Assembly (NCBI GenBank): GCA_905331475.1 | Contig: CAJNYU010001875.1 | Location: forward strand, 1-64,000 | Direction of reading: 5' to 3' | From: Rotaria socialis | Lineage: Eukaryota; Rotifera; Eurotatoria; Philodinida; Philodinidae | Length of the DNA: 64,000 bases | Shown: piece after piece, positions 22,541 to 33,571 of the stretch | Layout of the letters: every line of letters starts with the position of its first letter | Numbering within the stretch: position 1 is the stretch's first letter | Translations under genes and position numbers: made by a program | The notes under the pieces: model-generated | What the model was told of the DNA's origin: nothing | The model's database searches: none | The model's input: only the letters and a program-made list of their open reading frames with translations

Positions 22541-24148
22541 AAGAAGTTCATTGTTTATCGTACACGGGTTGATATTTCCGCTCTGTCGTTGGAAGGGTTT
22601 ATCATTCTACGTACAGAGATCGATTGTTCTACTGTTTGATCGGAAAGGTTTATTACTCTACGCACAGGTGTTGACTATTTTACCTTTTCATCAAAAATGG
22701 TTTCTTAGAGTGTCGGTGTGACGATCTGGGTCTGGTTAATGGTATTTTATACAGTCACTCACGCGCTAACTTGATGAAAAGAAATAATAAGATGCCCATC
22801 GTTTTTTTTGCACTGGTCACAACCGAAAGGAAAATATGGATCCCTTATTTGGTGAACTTGCGGTGTACATGAAACAATGTTTTGATATGCGAAAATAAGA
22901 AGTAGTGAAATTAGAGTCACACTTCATTGACTCAGGTAAAAATTTTTTTTTTATGTTAGAAAAAAAAGAAAAAAAATGTAACGCCTATATAAACAAAGTA
23001 ATACCTCTTGCAGACTCACATTTAAAAAATAAGCATTTTGATATCGGCTGATAAGTAGTCTTATTCGATCATCGATATTTTTACATGAGCGATGTGTTTG
23101 ATTTTTACAGTATAGCAGTGTAGATAAAAATGACAGCAAAAATGAGGAAAGATAAGCATGCATTTTTGTGTTTAGTATGAGCATATTGAAAAAAACTGAG
23201 ATAGAAAGTGTTACAGAGGCCCCGCTGTAACTTAAATCAATTCACAAAATAGAAATTTATGTTTCTATTTAACCAATCATCAACAAATTTCCTATTTTCG
23301 ATTCCTAATCTGAATCTGAATCTTTTCTTTATTATTCTTTTTTTCCTATTTATACTATACAACTCATACCCACACCCACACCCTCAAGATAGTCGATTAA
23401 TTTATTAGTTTTATAAGTAAAAATTTCATTTTTTCTTGATTGGAAACTAATAATTTGGTTATCCTTATTTTGTTTTGATCTTCCTATGTGGGTATTGTTT
23501 GATGGTGTCAATTAAGTGTTCAATTTAAATGACGTCTGCGAGGTACGTACAATCGAATTTCAAAACAAAGTAAGAGAATATTGTGATCACAAACTAGAGT
23601 TGTACTTGCAACATGTGAGGATTCATTATCATTTAATTTTGAACAAAAATCAGTACAAACTATACTATACAGTTATTTGATGAATGCTTTGATTTTATTA
23701 CAGGCATCATCTAAAAACTCTGGCCTTCACTTTCAATGAAATTTGTAGTAAATCGCATGAGGGATTTTGTGCTTATGAAGCAAAATACACGTTTTTTATC
23801 TCAAGAAGTCGATCAGAGTACATTTTTGGTGTGTATATTTTATTTGAATTGAGAATTGTGACAAATACAGAAAAAAGAAAAAAAGTTGAGAATGTGGGAA
23901 AAGAAAACGAAATAGTAGACAATGTTCGATAATAGTGATAATATTTAATGGAAATGTCGATTTTTCCGTGTTCATGAATATTTCTGTCATATTTTCTAGA
24001 AAGAAAAAATTATGAATTATTTCAGTTCTACAAACTACTTGAGATGATAATCTCAATGAATGTACGAATGATGAAGTAAAACATCAGCGATATTCTTATC
24101 ATGAGTTATCATCGAAACAAGATACTATAATGACACAACATACCGGCT
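22541..24148. other. gene-poor spacer with a half-copy of the TGTGGG element
   Basis: AT-rich, with no supportable gene. At about 23368-23390 there is a single arm, acccacacccacaccctcaa, matching the right arm of the hairpin family; I did not find its partner within 100 bases. Confidence 0.45.
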
Positions 24149-24442
24149 TTATTTGTCGCTGCCAGTACAAATAGGACAACAACCACAGCAACCCTTAGGA
24201 CCACCAGAGCCATGGGGGTTACAAGAATTGCCACAATACGGACAACTATAACCTATACAAAAATAATCAGGAGGACAATAACCATTACCACCAGTACAAG
24301 GATGACAACGTTGATTTTTCTTAATTATATGATTGAGAAAGTCATTAGTTTCAGTTTCAGTCACTACGCTCTGTATCATACGGTTTGTAGCCATCAACAC
24401 CAAGAAGACGGTCAAAAACATCAATTGGCTATTATTTTTCAT
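24149..24442 (-). CDS. small secreted cysteine-rich protein
   Basis: A 97-residue intronless ORF. The N-terminus MKNNSQLMFLTVFLVLMATN is a clear signal peptide. The last 54 residues contain 12 cysteines, including CHPC, YCPPDYFC, SCPYCGNSC and a closing CCGCCPIC, with many Gly and Pro. The even cysteine number and secretion signal suggest a disulfide-stabilised extracellular peptide. No known cysteine framework is recognised with confidence, so function is unknown; defence peptide, matrix component or metal binder are all possible. The strand choice is supported by the signal peptide; the frame on the other strand is low-complexity. It sits alone between repeats. Confidence 0.65.
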   Translation of the reverse strand: MKNNSQLMFLTVFLVLMATNRMIQSVVTETETNDFLNHIIKKNQRCHPCTGGNGYCPPDYFCIGYSCPYCGNSCNPHGSGGPKGCCGCCPICTGSDK

Positions 24443-24689
24443 TGTCCCTTTATTGCTTTTCTATGCTTGAAGAGAGAGTAATAGACGAAGACAATTAAAA
24501 GTGTGAATGATATGACCTATAATCGCGCTTCGATTTTACATATACGTCGATCATCGAGTAAGGAGGAATCTGAGAGAGAAAAAGGCTTTTTTTCCATGAA
24601 TGGATAGAGGCCGGTGTCTTTTTTCTCGCAGAGACAGCTCACATTCCAAGAAAAATAGTTTTATTACGAAACCCTTTAAAGATTTCTGA

Positions 24690-25120
24690 ATGCAGCTTTA
24701 TTTTGTGAAACTCACATACATTTTCGAAGATAACGGTGAGTGTAAGTTTAAAAGCGAAATTTTTGCGGCTCCCTCCCCCTCCCATTACAGATATTAATGA
24801 GTTTAAAATTGTGCTGATTAGGAGCTTGAATAATTATGCTGCTATTTCTTCTTTTTTCAATTACAGACTACACGAAAAGAGCAATGCTTGCTCATTACAG
24901 ACCATAGAAACTAGTCTCTGTCATTGTTAAACATACGAGCTAACAATTAATATTTCATTGACAGACATAAGCAAATAGGTAATGACCTAATTATAGGTTT
25001 TGGGAATCAAGATAGATTTTTCAGATGAACTATTTTGAATTATTTTAATAAGCCTAACGGATATATGTGAGTTCCACATTTTAGCCGCAAAGGGGCTGCG
25101 CTAACAAGCTTTTTTATTCA
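24690..25120. repeat. dispersed repeats, inverted copies of 4.0 and 4.8 kb families
   Basis: 24690-24830 (gtgaaactcacatacatttt, then gcggctccctccccctccc) corresponds to the reverse complement of 4795-4925. 25050-25115 (tatgtgagttccacatttta, then ggggctgcgct) corresponds to 4005-4100. Both matches are diverged but ordered, so the same two repeat families lie at both places in opposite orientation. Confidence 0.6.
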
Positions 25121-25387
25121 CTTCAGCGAAACTACACATAGCAAGTAAATTTCGGTGAAGTTTCATGTAATTTCATCGAAGTCGCCTTTGCGCACTATAG
25201 AAGATAGAGGTGTATTCCGAAACCTTTTAAGTGTTTTGAAACTGTATTCACGATCAGCTTTTAGCGTGAGAGATTTTTTGTTTACATAAGATACATATTA
25301 TGCAACTCTAGATCACAAATGTTAAACATTTCAAACGGGTAACTCTCCGGTAAAAGTGAAGCTGCGCGCAACATGATCAAGTAGTTA

Positions 25388-25442
25388 TTGAGGGCGTGGG
25401 TGTAGTTGTTCATCCAATCAACAACACACACCCGCAAGATGG
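25388..25442. repeat. TGTGGG-type hairpin element, copy 3
   Basis: gggcgtgggtgtagttgttc and aacaacacacacccgcaag form arms of about 18 bases around a short loop. Confidence 0.65.
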
Positions 25443-25622
25443 TGATGCTGAGAATCGAAGCTCGTCGCTGGTGTCGTATTATATCATAAAAGAAAAGCAG
25501 TTAAGGAGAAAATGAATATTTTTAATAAGATTGACATTGATCATGTGTGCAAAACAATAGAAGGAAAAAATTTAAAAAATACTAATGACAAGCGGCCCTT
25601 CAGTACATATAGTACCTAAGTA

Positions 25623-28420
25623 TCAACCGCTGATGATCACGGTAGCTGAATTTGTAGGTCCACCCTGATTCCACAGCCAGAAGCTAATTGTATAATAGTT
25701 GTTTGGAATCGCAGCCATTGTCTGTGAAAGGTAATCTGGGTTCCCAACACTCCCGTCATAATAACAGTAGGTACCTGAGTGAGCATTTCCCGAGGAAACG
25801 CTTCCAGATGCAGACGACGAGCTTGGATTGCAGAAGGCATAATAGCCAGTCAACGAGCCTGTTTCAAAACCAGGATTCTGTACAAGATTGGGGCCACCTG
25901 TTGATAGGGTGACCGATATGTCATCCAAAGCCCAATATGATGGGTCCTGACGAAAGGCCATAGTTAGGGTGATAGAACTTGCCATTGATTGATAAGAATA
26001 TGAGTAATAGACATAGCCACTAGTAGGTGATACATTTGAAAGGTATAATACAACCACAGGATTGGTGAGACTCGCAGTGCACGAATTTTGAAGAATAGCT
26101 GTAGATGCAAAAGTGCAAAATTAAAGAAGAAAGGCGAATAGATAAAAACAACTCACAGGAAGGCACAGCAATGGTAGTTGTCACAGAAACTAAAAGACAA
26201 AAACAATAAATTATGGGCTTCCAGACGAAAAACGGTTTTCTAATCATTGCTTTATGAGAATCATAATCAAATATTTTCAGTCTACGGATTAATCTCTAAG
26301 TGTCATACTCGAGATGCTACTTATATCACAACTACTTGTTTCAATTTTTCGTAGGGGGAAGGCCCAAAAATGAATCGACACTACTTCTGATGGGTGGAGT
26401 TCAAAATACCTGTTTTGATAATGATCGCTGGGGGGGGGGCCCNNNNNNNNNNTTTTTATTATTCGTCCACCCCCCCCCCCCCCCCCTATCAAAGCGCTAC
26501 TCGTCACAAAAGTCCTATGTCCACCACTTCAGATAGTCTTAAATAAACTATATTTCTCTTTTCAATCATATGAATATCCCATTCAAAACCACAGCTATGA
26601 TTTTTTATTCATTTTATCAATCCAGATGGAACTAATAGAAGTGACAGTTGTTCATTGTGATTTTCTCGACGATTGAGAATTTCATCATGAGCAAGCTGTG
26701 TGTTCTGATTGTATGTCTAGAGACTTTCAATTCGTCATTCGCCTATTCCCATGATTTAATCTGAAGTGAAGGTCACTTACTTGTCGTACTTATCGTAGTT
26801 GTTGTTGCGGTAGTTGCCGTTGTCGTTGTCGTTGTCGTTGCCGTCGTTGTTGTTGTCGTGGTCGTGGTCGTAGTTGTTGTTGTTGTTGTAGTAGTCGTCG
26901 TCGTCGTTGTTGTCGTCGTTGTGGTAGTAGTTGTTGTTGTTGTGGTCGTTGTAGTTGTGGTCGTTGTTGTTGTTGTACTGGTCGTGCTGGTTGTTGAAGT
27001 ACTTGTCGTACTAGTTGTTGAGGTGCTTGTTGTAGTTGTCGTTGTCGTTCCTATGATATTTCAAATTTAGCGTCTTAAATAAATTGTTAAAGATGCGTAT
27101 CAAGGTTGAGTACGAGACAGAGACTCAATCGTTCAGAAGAATATAACATGTTCTTATTATCGCTAAGTTTATCTAAATAATTAAATAACGGCTTTATTCG
27201 TTCGAGAGACGTGGGTGTGGGTGAGTATTCTCATTAGGAAAACCGCCATCCACACCCACACACCCTCGAGAATCCAGCAAAATACGTTTCCGGACTGTTT
27301 TCGAATACCTTCAAGAGATTTTTTGGAACGAAAAACTGGGTTTCCGAACACCCTGTCCTTTTCTTCATGTCCAGAGATCGTAAAAAAGAAATAAGACGAA
27401 ATGTCACGTTCTCAACGAAACATCACGCAGAAAACCTGACAAAATATGTACTATAGAGATCTCAACGATTATTACACGATTTGCTGTTCTCGAGTTCATC
27501 GCATAACAAAATATGAACTTTGCCTGCGGAATTCGAGAAAGAAAAATAAATCTTAAACGATCGTTATATAGTGTTTTGCTCTTTAATAAGACTCGGATTC
27601 GACTCTCGATAATTATTGAGTTAGATATGTTAATGGAAATTTAACGGCAGAGAAATAAATGATGAGATTCTGATCAGTAGTTCTATATTTGAATCCTACA
27701 AAAGAATAGTTAAGCTCTTTAAACACTATCGATTAGAAAAATACTTGTCTATATTAAAGATCATTTGATTATTTCGATAGTCATTAGTTTATATTCTGGA
27801 AAAAGAGAAAGTATAAAGTTGATTTCTCGAAGATTGTTTTGGCGAGAAGTAAAAAATTATTTGCAGTAGTTGAAAATAAGAGATGAAATTTGCATAGAAT
27901 TTGTTGATAGAATAGAATATTAAGTACTGACCTTGAAGACTGAAATAAAGTACTGGTCCAACGATTCCTCCAACCAAAATGAGCAGAATCAAAGCAACAA
28001 GGGCAATTATGAGCCATAGTGGTATCCGTCGTAATCTGTTTACTCTAATCAAAGAACAACTGTTGACTATATCAACGATCAAAGAAAGTAAGAATACTCA
28101 GTGTTTGTTGATGCGTCCGGCACTGAATCTAAATTGATATTGATATTTTCCTGCTTAACTGATTTTTTCGTTTGATCGGAATGAATATTTCTTTTATTGA
28201 AATTATTGTCATTGTTGTTTGTCGAAGAATTTTGTGGAAACTAAACAAAATAAATTTGATAATGAAAAGAAAAATCTAAATTTGTTGAATAAATCAATAC
28301 ATCTGGAACACTCAACAATGGAATATGCCTAGTTATATCAGCAATCGTTCCGTGTTTGTTCCATTGTCTTGCAAATGAATTTGTTTGGCAGTTAATATAT
28401 TGCCTGGTGTTCTTCTCATA
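25623..28420 (-). CDS. membrane-anchored poly-Thr protein with extracellular jelly-roll-like domain
   Basis: Exons joined in frame on the minus strand: 28240-28098 (Asn/Lys-rich cytoplasmic part), 28044-27932 (RRIPLWLII then a long hydrophobic segment ending GPVLYFSLQ), 27050-26781 (90 codons, almost all Thr/Ser), 26189-26157 and 26098-25623. The last exon has two related repeats, one with FRQDPSYWALDDISV and one with NPGFETGSLTGY and DGSVGNPDYLSQ, closing YYTISFWLWNQGGPTNSA; this looks like a carbohydrate-binding-type beta sandwich. The layout is a type II membrane protein with a mucin-like stalk, a design I associate with bdelloid surface proteins (inference). The first exon, near 28300-28415, is unresolved: the best frame (MRRTPGNILTAKQ) meets a stop before a donor. 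The intron 26190-26780 contains the N gap, and intron 27051-27931 contains a TGTGGG hairpin. Confidence 0.7.
26443..26452. other. assembly gap (10 N) between G-run and C-run
   Basis: Ten Ns separate ggggggggggccc from a T-rich segment and an approximately 20-base C-run. Homopolymer runs on both sides explain why the assembly broke; true gap length is unknown. It lies in an intron of the poly-Thr gene. Confidence 0.95.
26781..27050 (-). repeat. ACN trinucleotide repeat exon (poly-Thr)
   Basis: An imperfect (GTN)n run on the plus strand reads ACN on the minus strand, so every codon variant still gives Thr. Varied third bases with constant Thr argue for selection on the protein rather than simple slippage. 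It codes the stalk of the protein above. Confidence 0.8.
27208..27272. repeat. TGTGGG-type hairpin element, copy 4 (in intron)
   Basis: acgtgggtgtgggtgag and atccacacccacacaccctc are inverted around about 27 bases. The outer flanks ttcgagag and ctcgagaa are also complementary. Confidence 0.75.
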
Positions 28421-30451
28421 AAGATGCTTCCTTTCAAATGATTCGATGAAATATTTTGTTTTCACAAGAGAGAAAAGAGAATTTTGTTTATTTTGTTAAG
28501 CTAATGCACAAATTGATTTCATATATATACCGGAGGAGTTTTCTTGACTAAATCATTTCAAGATGAAAGTCATTTAGTAAAAATATAATTGATTTCAATT
28601 TAATCTTCAAAGTGCAAAACTGAAAAAGTCCAGTCATTTCACTTAAAAATGATTTTAAAGAAGAAAAATAATCTTTACCTTTTTTTAATGACTAAACATT
28701 CTTTGCATTGTTTTCTTCCAACAATTATATATATATATATATTTATGTATAAATTTAAGTATTGATATTTATCAAATGAGTATATAGATATACGTATTTA
28801 CATATGAAAAATGTAGAATGACAGAGAACTTTTTCTTTTCTTTTCAAGGATGATGTTTAATGATCTGGAATGTGTTCATTACGTCCAAGAGTACGTTCTT
28901 AGGCATTCCACTACAGAACATGATAGAACCCGATCTCTTATAAATGAAACTCAATCCTGGTTGTTCCCAAATAGAATGAAAAGAGAACCATTCGGGTAGT
29001 GGATGGAACGGCTTAGATGGCTTTCTATTCTAATAAAGAAAGATTTTTGAGGATGTGGGTGTGGGTGGGAGTGAATGACAGACGTACTACCTCATCCACA
29101 CCCTTCTCTGAGATCTATAGCAGAGTTTGAAAAGAAGAGCTCATTGTTAAAATGAAGCAAATTGATGAGCAAATGAAAATTCCATTGAAAGCATTTATAT
29201 TTTACAGATGGATGTTTGAATGACTAGTATCCTTAAATAATCCCCTTTTTGATTCCCACAAAACTAGCTGATTTAAGCTAGATGTGTAATTAATGCTTTA
29301 TGATTTCTCTAGTTCGGTCTAGTATATAATGATTTGAGGAAATTCAGCACTTCACATTTTCCTTTAGTGATTTTGCATAATGCACCCTTTCGAAAGTGAG
29401 CGCTTCACAATGATGGTGATAAGGATAGATATATTTTGTGTATATTTAAGATCTTATCAGGAGTATCTATTAACGGTATTCTTTATGCATTTCGTATTTT
29501 GCTGAAACGGCTAGTCGTTCACCTGCCTGTATTGTTGTTTCATTGCTTAAGAAGAAATAACATAAAACAAGTTTGGTTTGTTGCAATATTACACCATAAT
29601 TCATTTCATGAGGCATTTCTACGTACTCCATGACGTAGATGATGTTTAAACTCTAGGCTATTGGATATGTTTCACGAAAATCTCTGGTTTATACCAAGTA
29701 TGTCAGCAGTTTCTTGCAAAAATTAAGATTTTAGTCAGGTTTATCGGCTATAATTCTCTTTAACCAAATAGTCACCACCTGATAAATTGTATAAGTACTT
29801 GGGAATCTTTTCTTATTCCGCTTAAAATTGTACAAACTCCTATAAAGGTTCAAATAAATCAAAAATCAGTCGCTGCTGAAACTGACTGTTGATGCCCGTG
29901 AGTTGTAAAATTCATTTTGTTTTAATCTTACAAATTTTTAAGAAAGTGAAGATTGAATCATGCAACATTTGAATGGACCGCCCGGCTTTCTCTCTTACAA
30001 GATTTTATCTTTCTATAAAAGCAACCAAATGGGACATATACTTTGCGACTATTCAATTCATTATTTTCACTTAACGGCTGTTTTCTTCTTTTTCTCATTC
30101 CTCTCCTGCGTTTTTTTTCTTTTCTTTGGACTCACATTCACACTTTGCGACGCTTTTATTTTTCATCTCTTTTGTGTATTCCCATGTATACGTTGAGGAT
30201 GAAGTTGGTGTTTTTCTAGTAAAACTAGAACGGTTATGACAAAATGACCATTGATGTTGTGACTAGACGAATACGACTTTTTTCTATAACATACTTTTCT
30301 ATCGATGTATTAGATCTGAATTAAAAATTTGCTCATTCGTTTGATGAAAAATGATGCTCAAAGTGAAATACGTGTATAACAAAATTCTTACATTAGCAAG
30401 CATATTTTCTCTATTTAGCTACTAGTATCTACATAGTTGGAACATGAATTT
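28421..30451. other. spacer, gene-poor
   Basis: Includes an (AT)n run near 28728-28741 and the hairpin element at 29050. Small open frames (29436-29633, 29960-30196) are low-complexity hydrophobic and not called. Confidence 0.4.
29050..29110. repeat. TGTGGG-type hairpin element, copy 5
   Basis: gaggatgtgggtgtgggtgg and cctcatccacacccttctc form imperfect inverted arms around about 22 bases. Confidence 0.7.
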
Positions 30452-30568
30452 ATGATCGAAAGTGATGAAGGTCAAGAACAACTGGATGAAGCAAAAGCAA
30501 CACATGATCAAAGTTTAATCCTGAAGCTCGAAAATAGACAAAAACATCTTGAAGGATTTCAATATTGA
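30452..30568 (+). CDS. short coding-like ORF, unrecognised
   Basis: A 38-codon frame beginning MIESDEGQEQLDEAKATHDQ, charged and helix-forming, unlike the hydrophobic chance frames around it. No splice partner was found; possibly a surviving exon of a lost gene. Confidence 0.2.
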   Translation: MIESDEGQEQLDEAKATHDQSLILKLENRQKHLEGFQY

Positions 30569-30659
30569 ACAGGATAGGAGATAAATCGAGTTGCAAATCG
30601 CAGGATTCGTATGAAAATATCCTAAAGTATTTAAATTAAGTAAAGTTGTAGTATGGAAT

Positions 30660-31042
30660 AATAACGTCCCAGGTCGAGCAAACACCGCCGTTTACGGCTG
30701 GATAGGGAATCTGTGGACCTTGGCCTGGGTGTTTGAATAAAAAGATAAATGACCATTATAACTCTCATTAAAAGCTATGAAGAACGGCGAGATTAAGATC
30801 ATCCATGAAGAAGACAGAGTCCTTTCATTACTTGCCGTTTTTCATCGGAAATGGTGCCAAACGACGCCATTAACGTTCCGGGGGAAAACAGCCCATAATC
30901 CTGGCTGACGGAATGCAACTTTAAAAGGATGAGCGATTTTCGCCATTTTAAGCAGTTTGATGCCGTCTTTCAGATGGTCAGAATGATGGATCCGGCTTCA
31001 TTGGAGTCACCATGACTCATATCGGTGATGCAACGGAGAGGC
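30660..31042. other. GC-rich island of foreign look
   Basis: Base composition rises clearly above the surrounding AT-rich DNA. Words such as cccaggtcgagc and ggcctgggtg at 30668-30735 form inverted ends of a short element. The remainder (30745-31040) has interrupted open frames on both strands, for example plus-strand FKRMSDFRHFKQFDAVFQMV and minus-strand GIKLLKMAKIAHPF, each broken by stops. It may be a decayed bacterial gene fragment or part of a DNA element; I cannot identify it. Confidence 0.45.
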
Positions 31043-31529
31043 CTAAATATAATCTACTCAAGTTACCAAGTATGAAAACATATATTGATAATTGATAATG
31101 ACATTTTTAATTTCTTCCTTGCTACCTCTTTTTTTCGATCGTATTTTCATGTAAATTTACTCTGTGTTAGAACTTATTATGTGTTTTTCGTCCCTAATTC
31201 TTCTATACTTGTATTGGGTCCATTGTTGCGATAAACTTCAACTTGATGAAAAAGCATCAAATAAAACTACGTGAAAAATCATCTGTTACTATTATCGTTG
31301 TTGTTCATCTCAGATCGATCAAGAAAATAGAAAGGACTATGGGATATTTATTTATTAGTTCATTATTATGCAAAAGCAAATCTTTTTTGCTGAAGAGTTT
31401 TTGTTAACAAATTGATATAATCACTTAAATAATATCTTAGCACGAAGAGAAATTAATTGCAGAAAATATTGAAGTTCTTTGTTGGTAATTTTTAACAAAC
31501 TTCTATATTATTTTATTGTCTAGGAATAG
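31043..31529. other. no feature seen
   Basis: AT-rich spacer without supportable content. Confidence 0.4.
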
Positions 31530-31935
31530 AGTAAATGCATAACCAAGTTAAACCTGATGTTTTAAATAAAATAGATGTTTTAATAGATGCATTATTAGTT
31601 TCTAAACAAGGAATCAAAATATGAGTAGTAACACCTGGAAACTCATAGAAAACATGAATTAAAGCATCCATTTTCCGTAATTTTACTGCGGTATCATCAG
31701 CACCATACTAGTTGGAATAGGACGACGAACAGATTCAACCATTCCAAATGTTAAACCTGATACACAATAAATTGGTATAATAATATTAGTGCGATAATTA
31801 CCATATGACTATAGAATCATTTTCATTTTCATGTTCAAGTTTAAAGTCTTTTGGTTCTATACGTCCATCAGTTGAAAAATCAAAAATCGTCAAAATAGCG
31901 GCTGATAATGCAATATATGGATCTTATAATTAAAA
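31530..31935 (-). pseudogene. membrane-transporter-like remnant (possibly MFS)
   Basis: The minus strand carries protein-like segments in two or more frames: YIALSAAILTIFDFS, then IIIPIYCVSGLTFGMVESVR, then KLRKMDALIHVFYEFPG. A stop (after SIVIW) and a frameshift at about 31710 separate them. The RR.IP...KLR.MD pattern reminds me of a major-facilitator loop, but that family call is weak. Clearly a broken coding region. Confidence 0.45.
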
Positions 31936-32844
31936 TAACTTGACATCCTTGATTAACAATAATAATTAATCAGAAGTCAATTATATGTTTTCCTTTTGTT
32001 ACTTCTTCAGTGACTTAAAGTTACAGGTGTTCCTTGCCACTTGAAATGACGTAATTGCAGATGAAATTAAACTTACTAACTCATATCAGTCTGAAGTCAA
32101 TGAGATCGATTTATCTTTTGCTCCCTAAGTGAGATGAACGAAAATAAATGTTCTTATGAATATAACTCTGCTCTTATATTACTAGATGCAATCAGATTTC
32201 AAAAGAGATCATGTTAATGAACCACCGAAATCTTTGTTCACATTCTAAACTGTCCATGTTGAACTCGGTAGAGCAAAGGCTATGTTAGATTTCGAAAGTG
32301 TTAGATACATGTCCGTATTTTTTGCCTCAAATAAATTACATAATTTCATTAACACAGTCAAAAGAAAGCAGCAACAGTCTTGTCATCAAATTGATGCATA
32401 CCTATCAACAGTTTCAACCAGTACGTATCATCACCGTACTGCTATGGTGATAATAAATTAGTCAACGCGATACAATGAAACTAGGACCATGTCATCAGAT
32501 ATTCAAGATTTCAAGAATATGTTGTCTATAGTTTAAATGAACTAGACAGATTTCATACAAACTCAACGATATTTATAATTTATTTATTGATCATCTATTC
32601 TCTAAATCAACTATCGTTCTAGGCAGTATATTTTCATAGGACGATAGTTGATAAGCGTCGACAGAGGATTCATAGTAATAACCTTTACCATGTCTTCTTC
32701 TTCTTCGTCTTCTTATCATTACTTTTGTTCTTTTTTTTGCGAACAGCTGGTTACAACGCATCTTCATTCGTAGTTTAAGACCATTTTACCCTTGTGTGGT
32801 AAATCTTCTTTTTTTTACGATTATTTTTTAGATAGGTTTTATCA
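31936..32844. other. spacer before SNX3
   Basis: No gene recognised. This interval is where the repeat-rich left half gives way to the conserved gene cluster. The region just before 32845 is T-rich with ttttttagatag, possibly a trans-splice or splice acceptor-like context, which I cannot decide. Confidence 0.35.
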
Positions 32845-33571
32845 ATGCCTATAATGGATCCAGAAACTCGACCAGAAATTGCTCGATTACCTACTCAGCC
32901 TGTAATACGAACTATCGAAAAACAAATTGCTTTATTTGTGTTTGTTTAGATTTCTTCTCAAGATCGTTATGAAATACCAGATAATTTTTTAGAAATTGAA
33001 GTTGTAAATCCCACAACTCATGGTCTAGCTGGTAGACGATACACTGATTATGAAGTTCGAATGAAAGTAATATTAATTAGGTTTTTTTGTCGTTTATTTG
33101 AAAATAATTGTATTATTTATTTTAGACTAATTTACCTGTCTTTCGATTAAAAGATTGTTCTGTACGTCGTCGTTATTCAGACTTTGATTGGTTGCGCAAA
33201 GAACTTGAACGGGATAGTAAAGTACAACGCGATAAACTATTCGTCTTTTGACAAGATTAACATCGATTTTCCTATATAGATTCTCGTTCCAACATTACCT
33301 GGAAAAGCATGGGAAAAACAAATACCTGCATTTCTTCGCAGTGATGATGGTATATTTGATGATGATTTTATTGAAGATAGACGAAGAGGTCTTGAAGAAT
33401 TCATTAATAAGTATGTAAAAGATAAATCTTTTATGATTTTTTCCTAATCTTTTATTGCATAGAGTGGCTGGTCATCCATTAGCACAAAATGAACGTGCGC
33501 TTCATGTTTTTCTTCAAGAAGAAAAAATTGATCACAACACGTATTATCCAGGCAAAATGCGCAATTCGTGA
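32845..33571 (+). CDS. SNX3: sorting nexin-3
   Basis: Five exons: 32845-32901, 32950-33066, 33126-33221, 33280-33410 and 33463-33571, all GT..AG, giving 169 residues (family about 162). SNX3 is a small PX-domain protein of early endosomes that binds PI3P and helps retromer recycle cargo. Visible landmarks: PDNFLEIEVVNP, YTDYEVRMKTNLPVF, the PX-core RRRYSDFDWLRKELER (basic RRRYSDF binds the phosphoinositide), the proline stretch LVPTLPGKA, DDGIFDDDFIEDRRRGLE and the C-terminal AGHPLAQNERALHVFLQ. All expected PX residues are present and the frame is intact. It is the first conserved housekeeping gene after the repeat-rich half. Confidence 0.93.

Noticed and set aside
26858-27070. Poly-Val ORF on the plus strand
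   Set aside because: It is the complement of the Thr-rich exon; the minus strand joins to flanking exons in frame.
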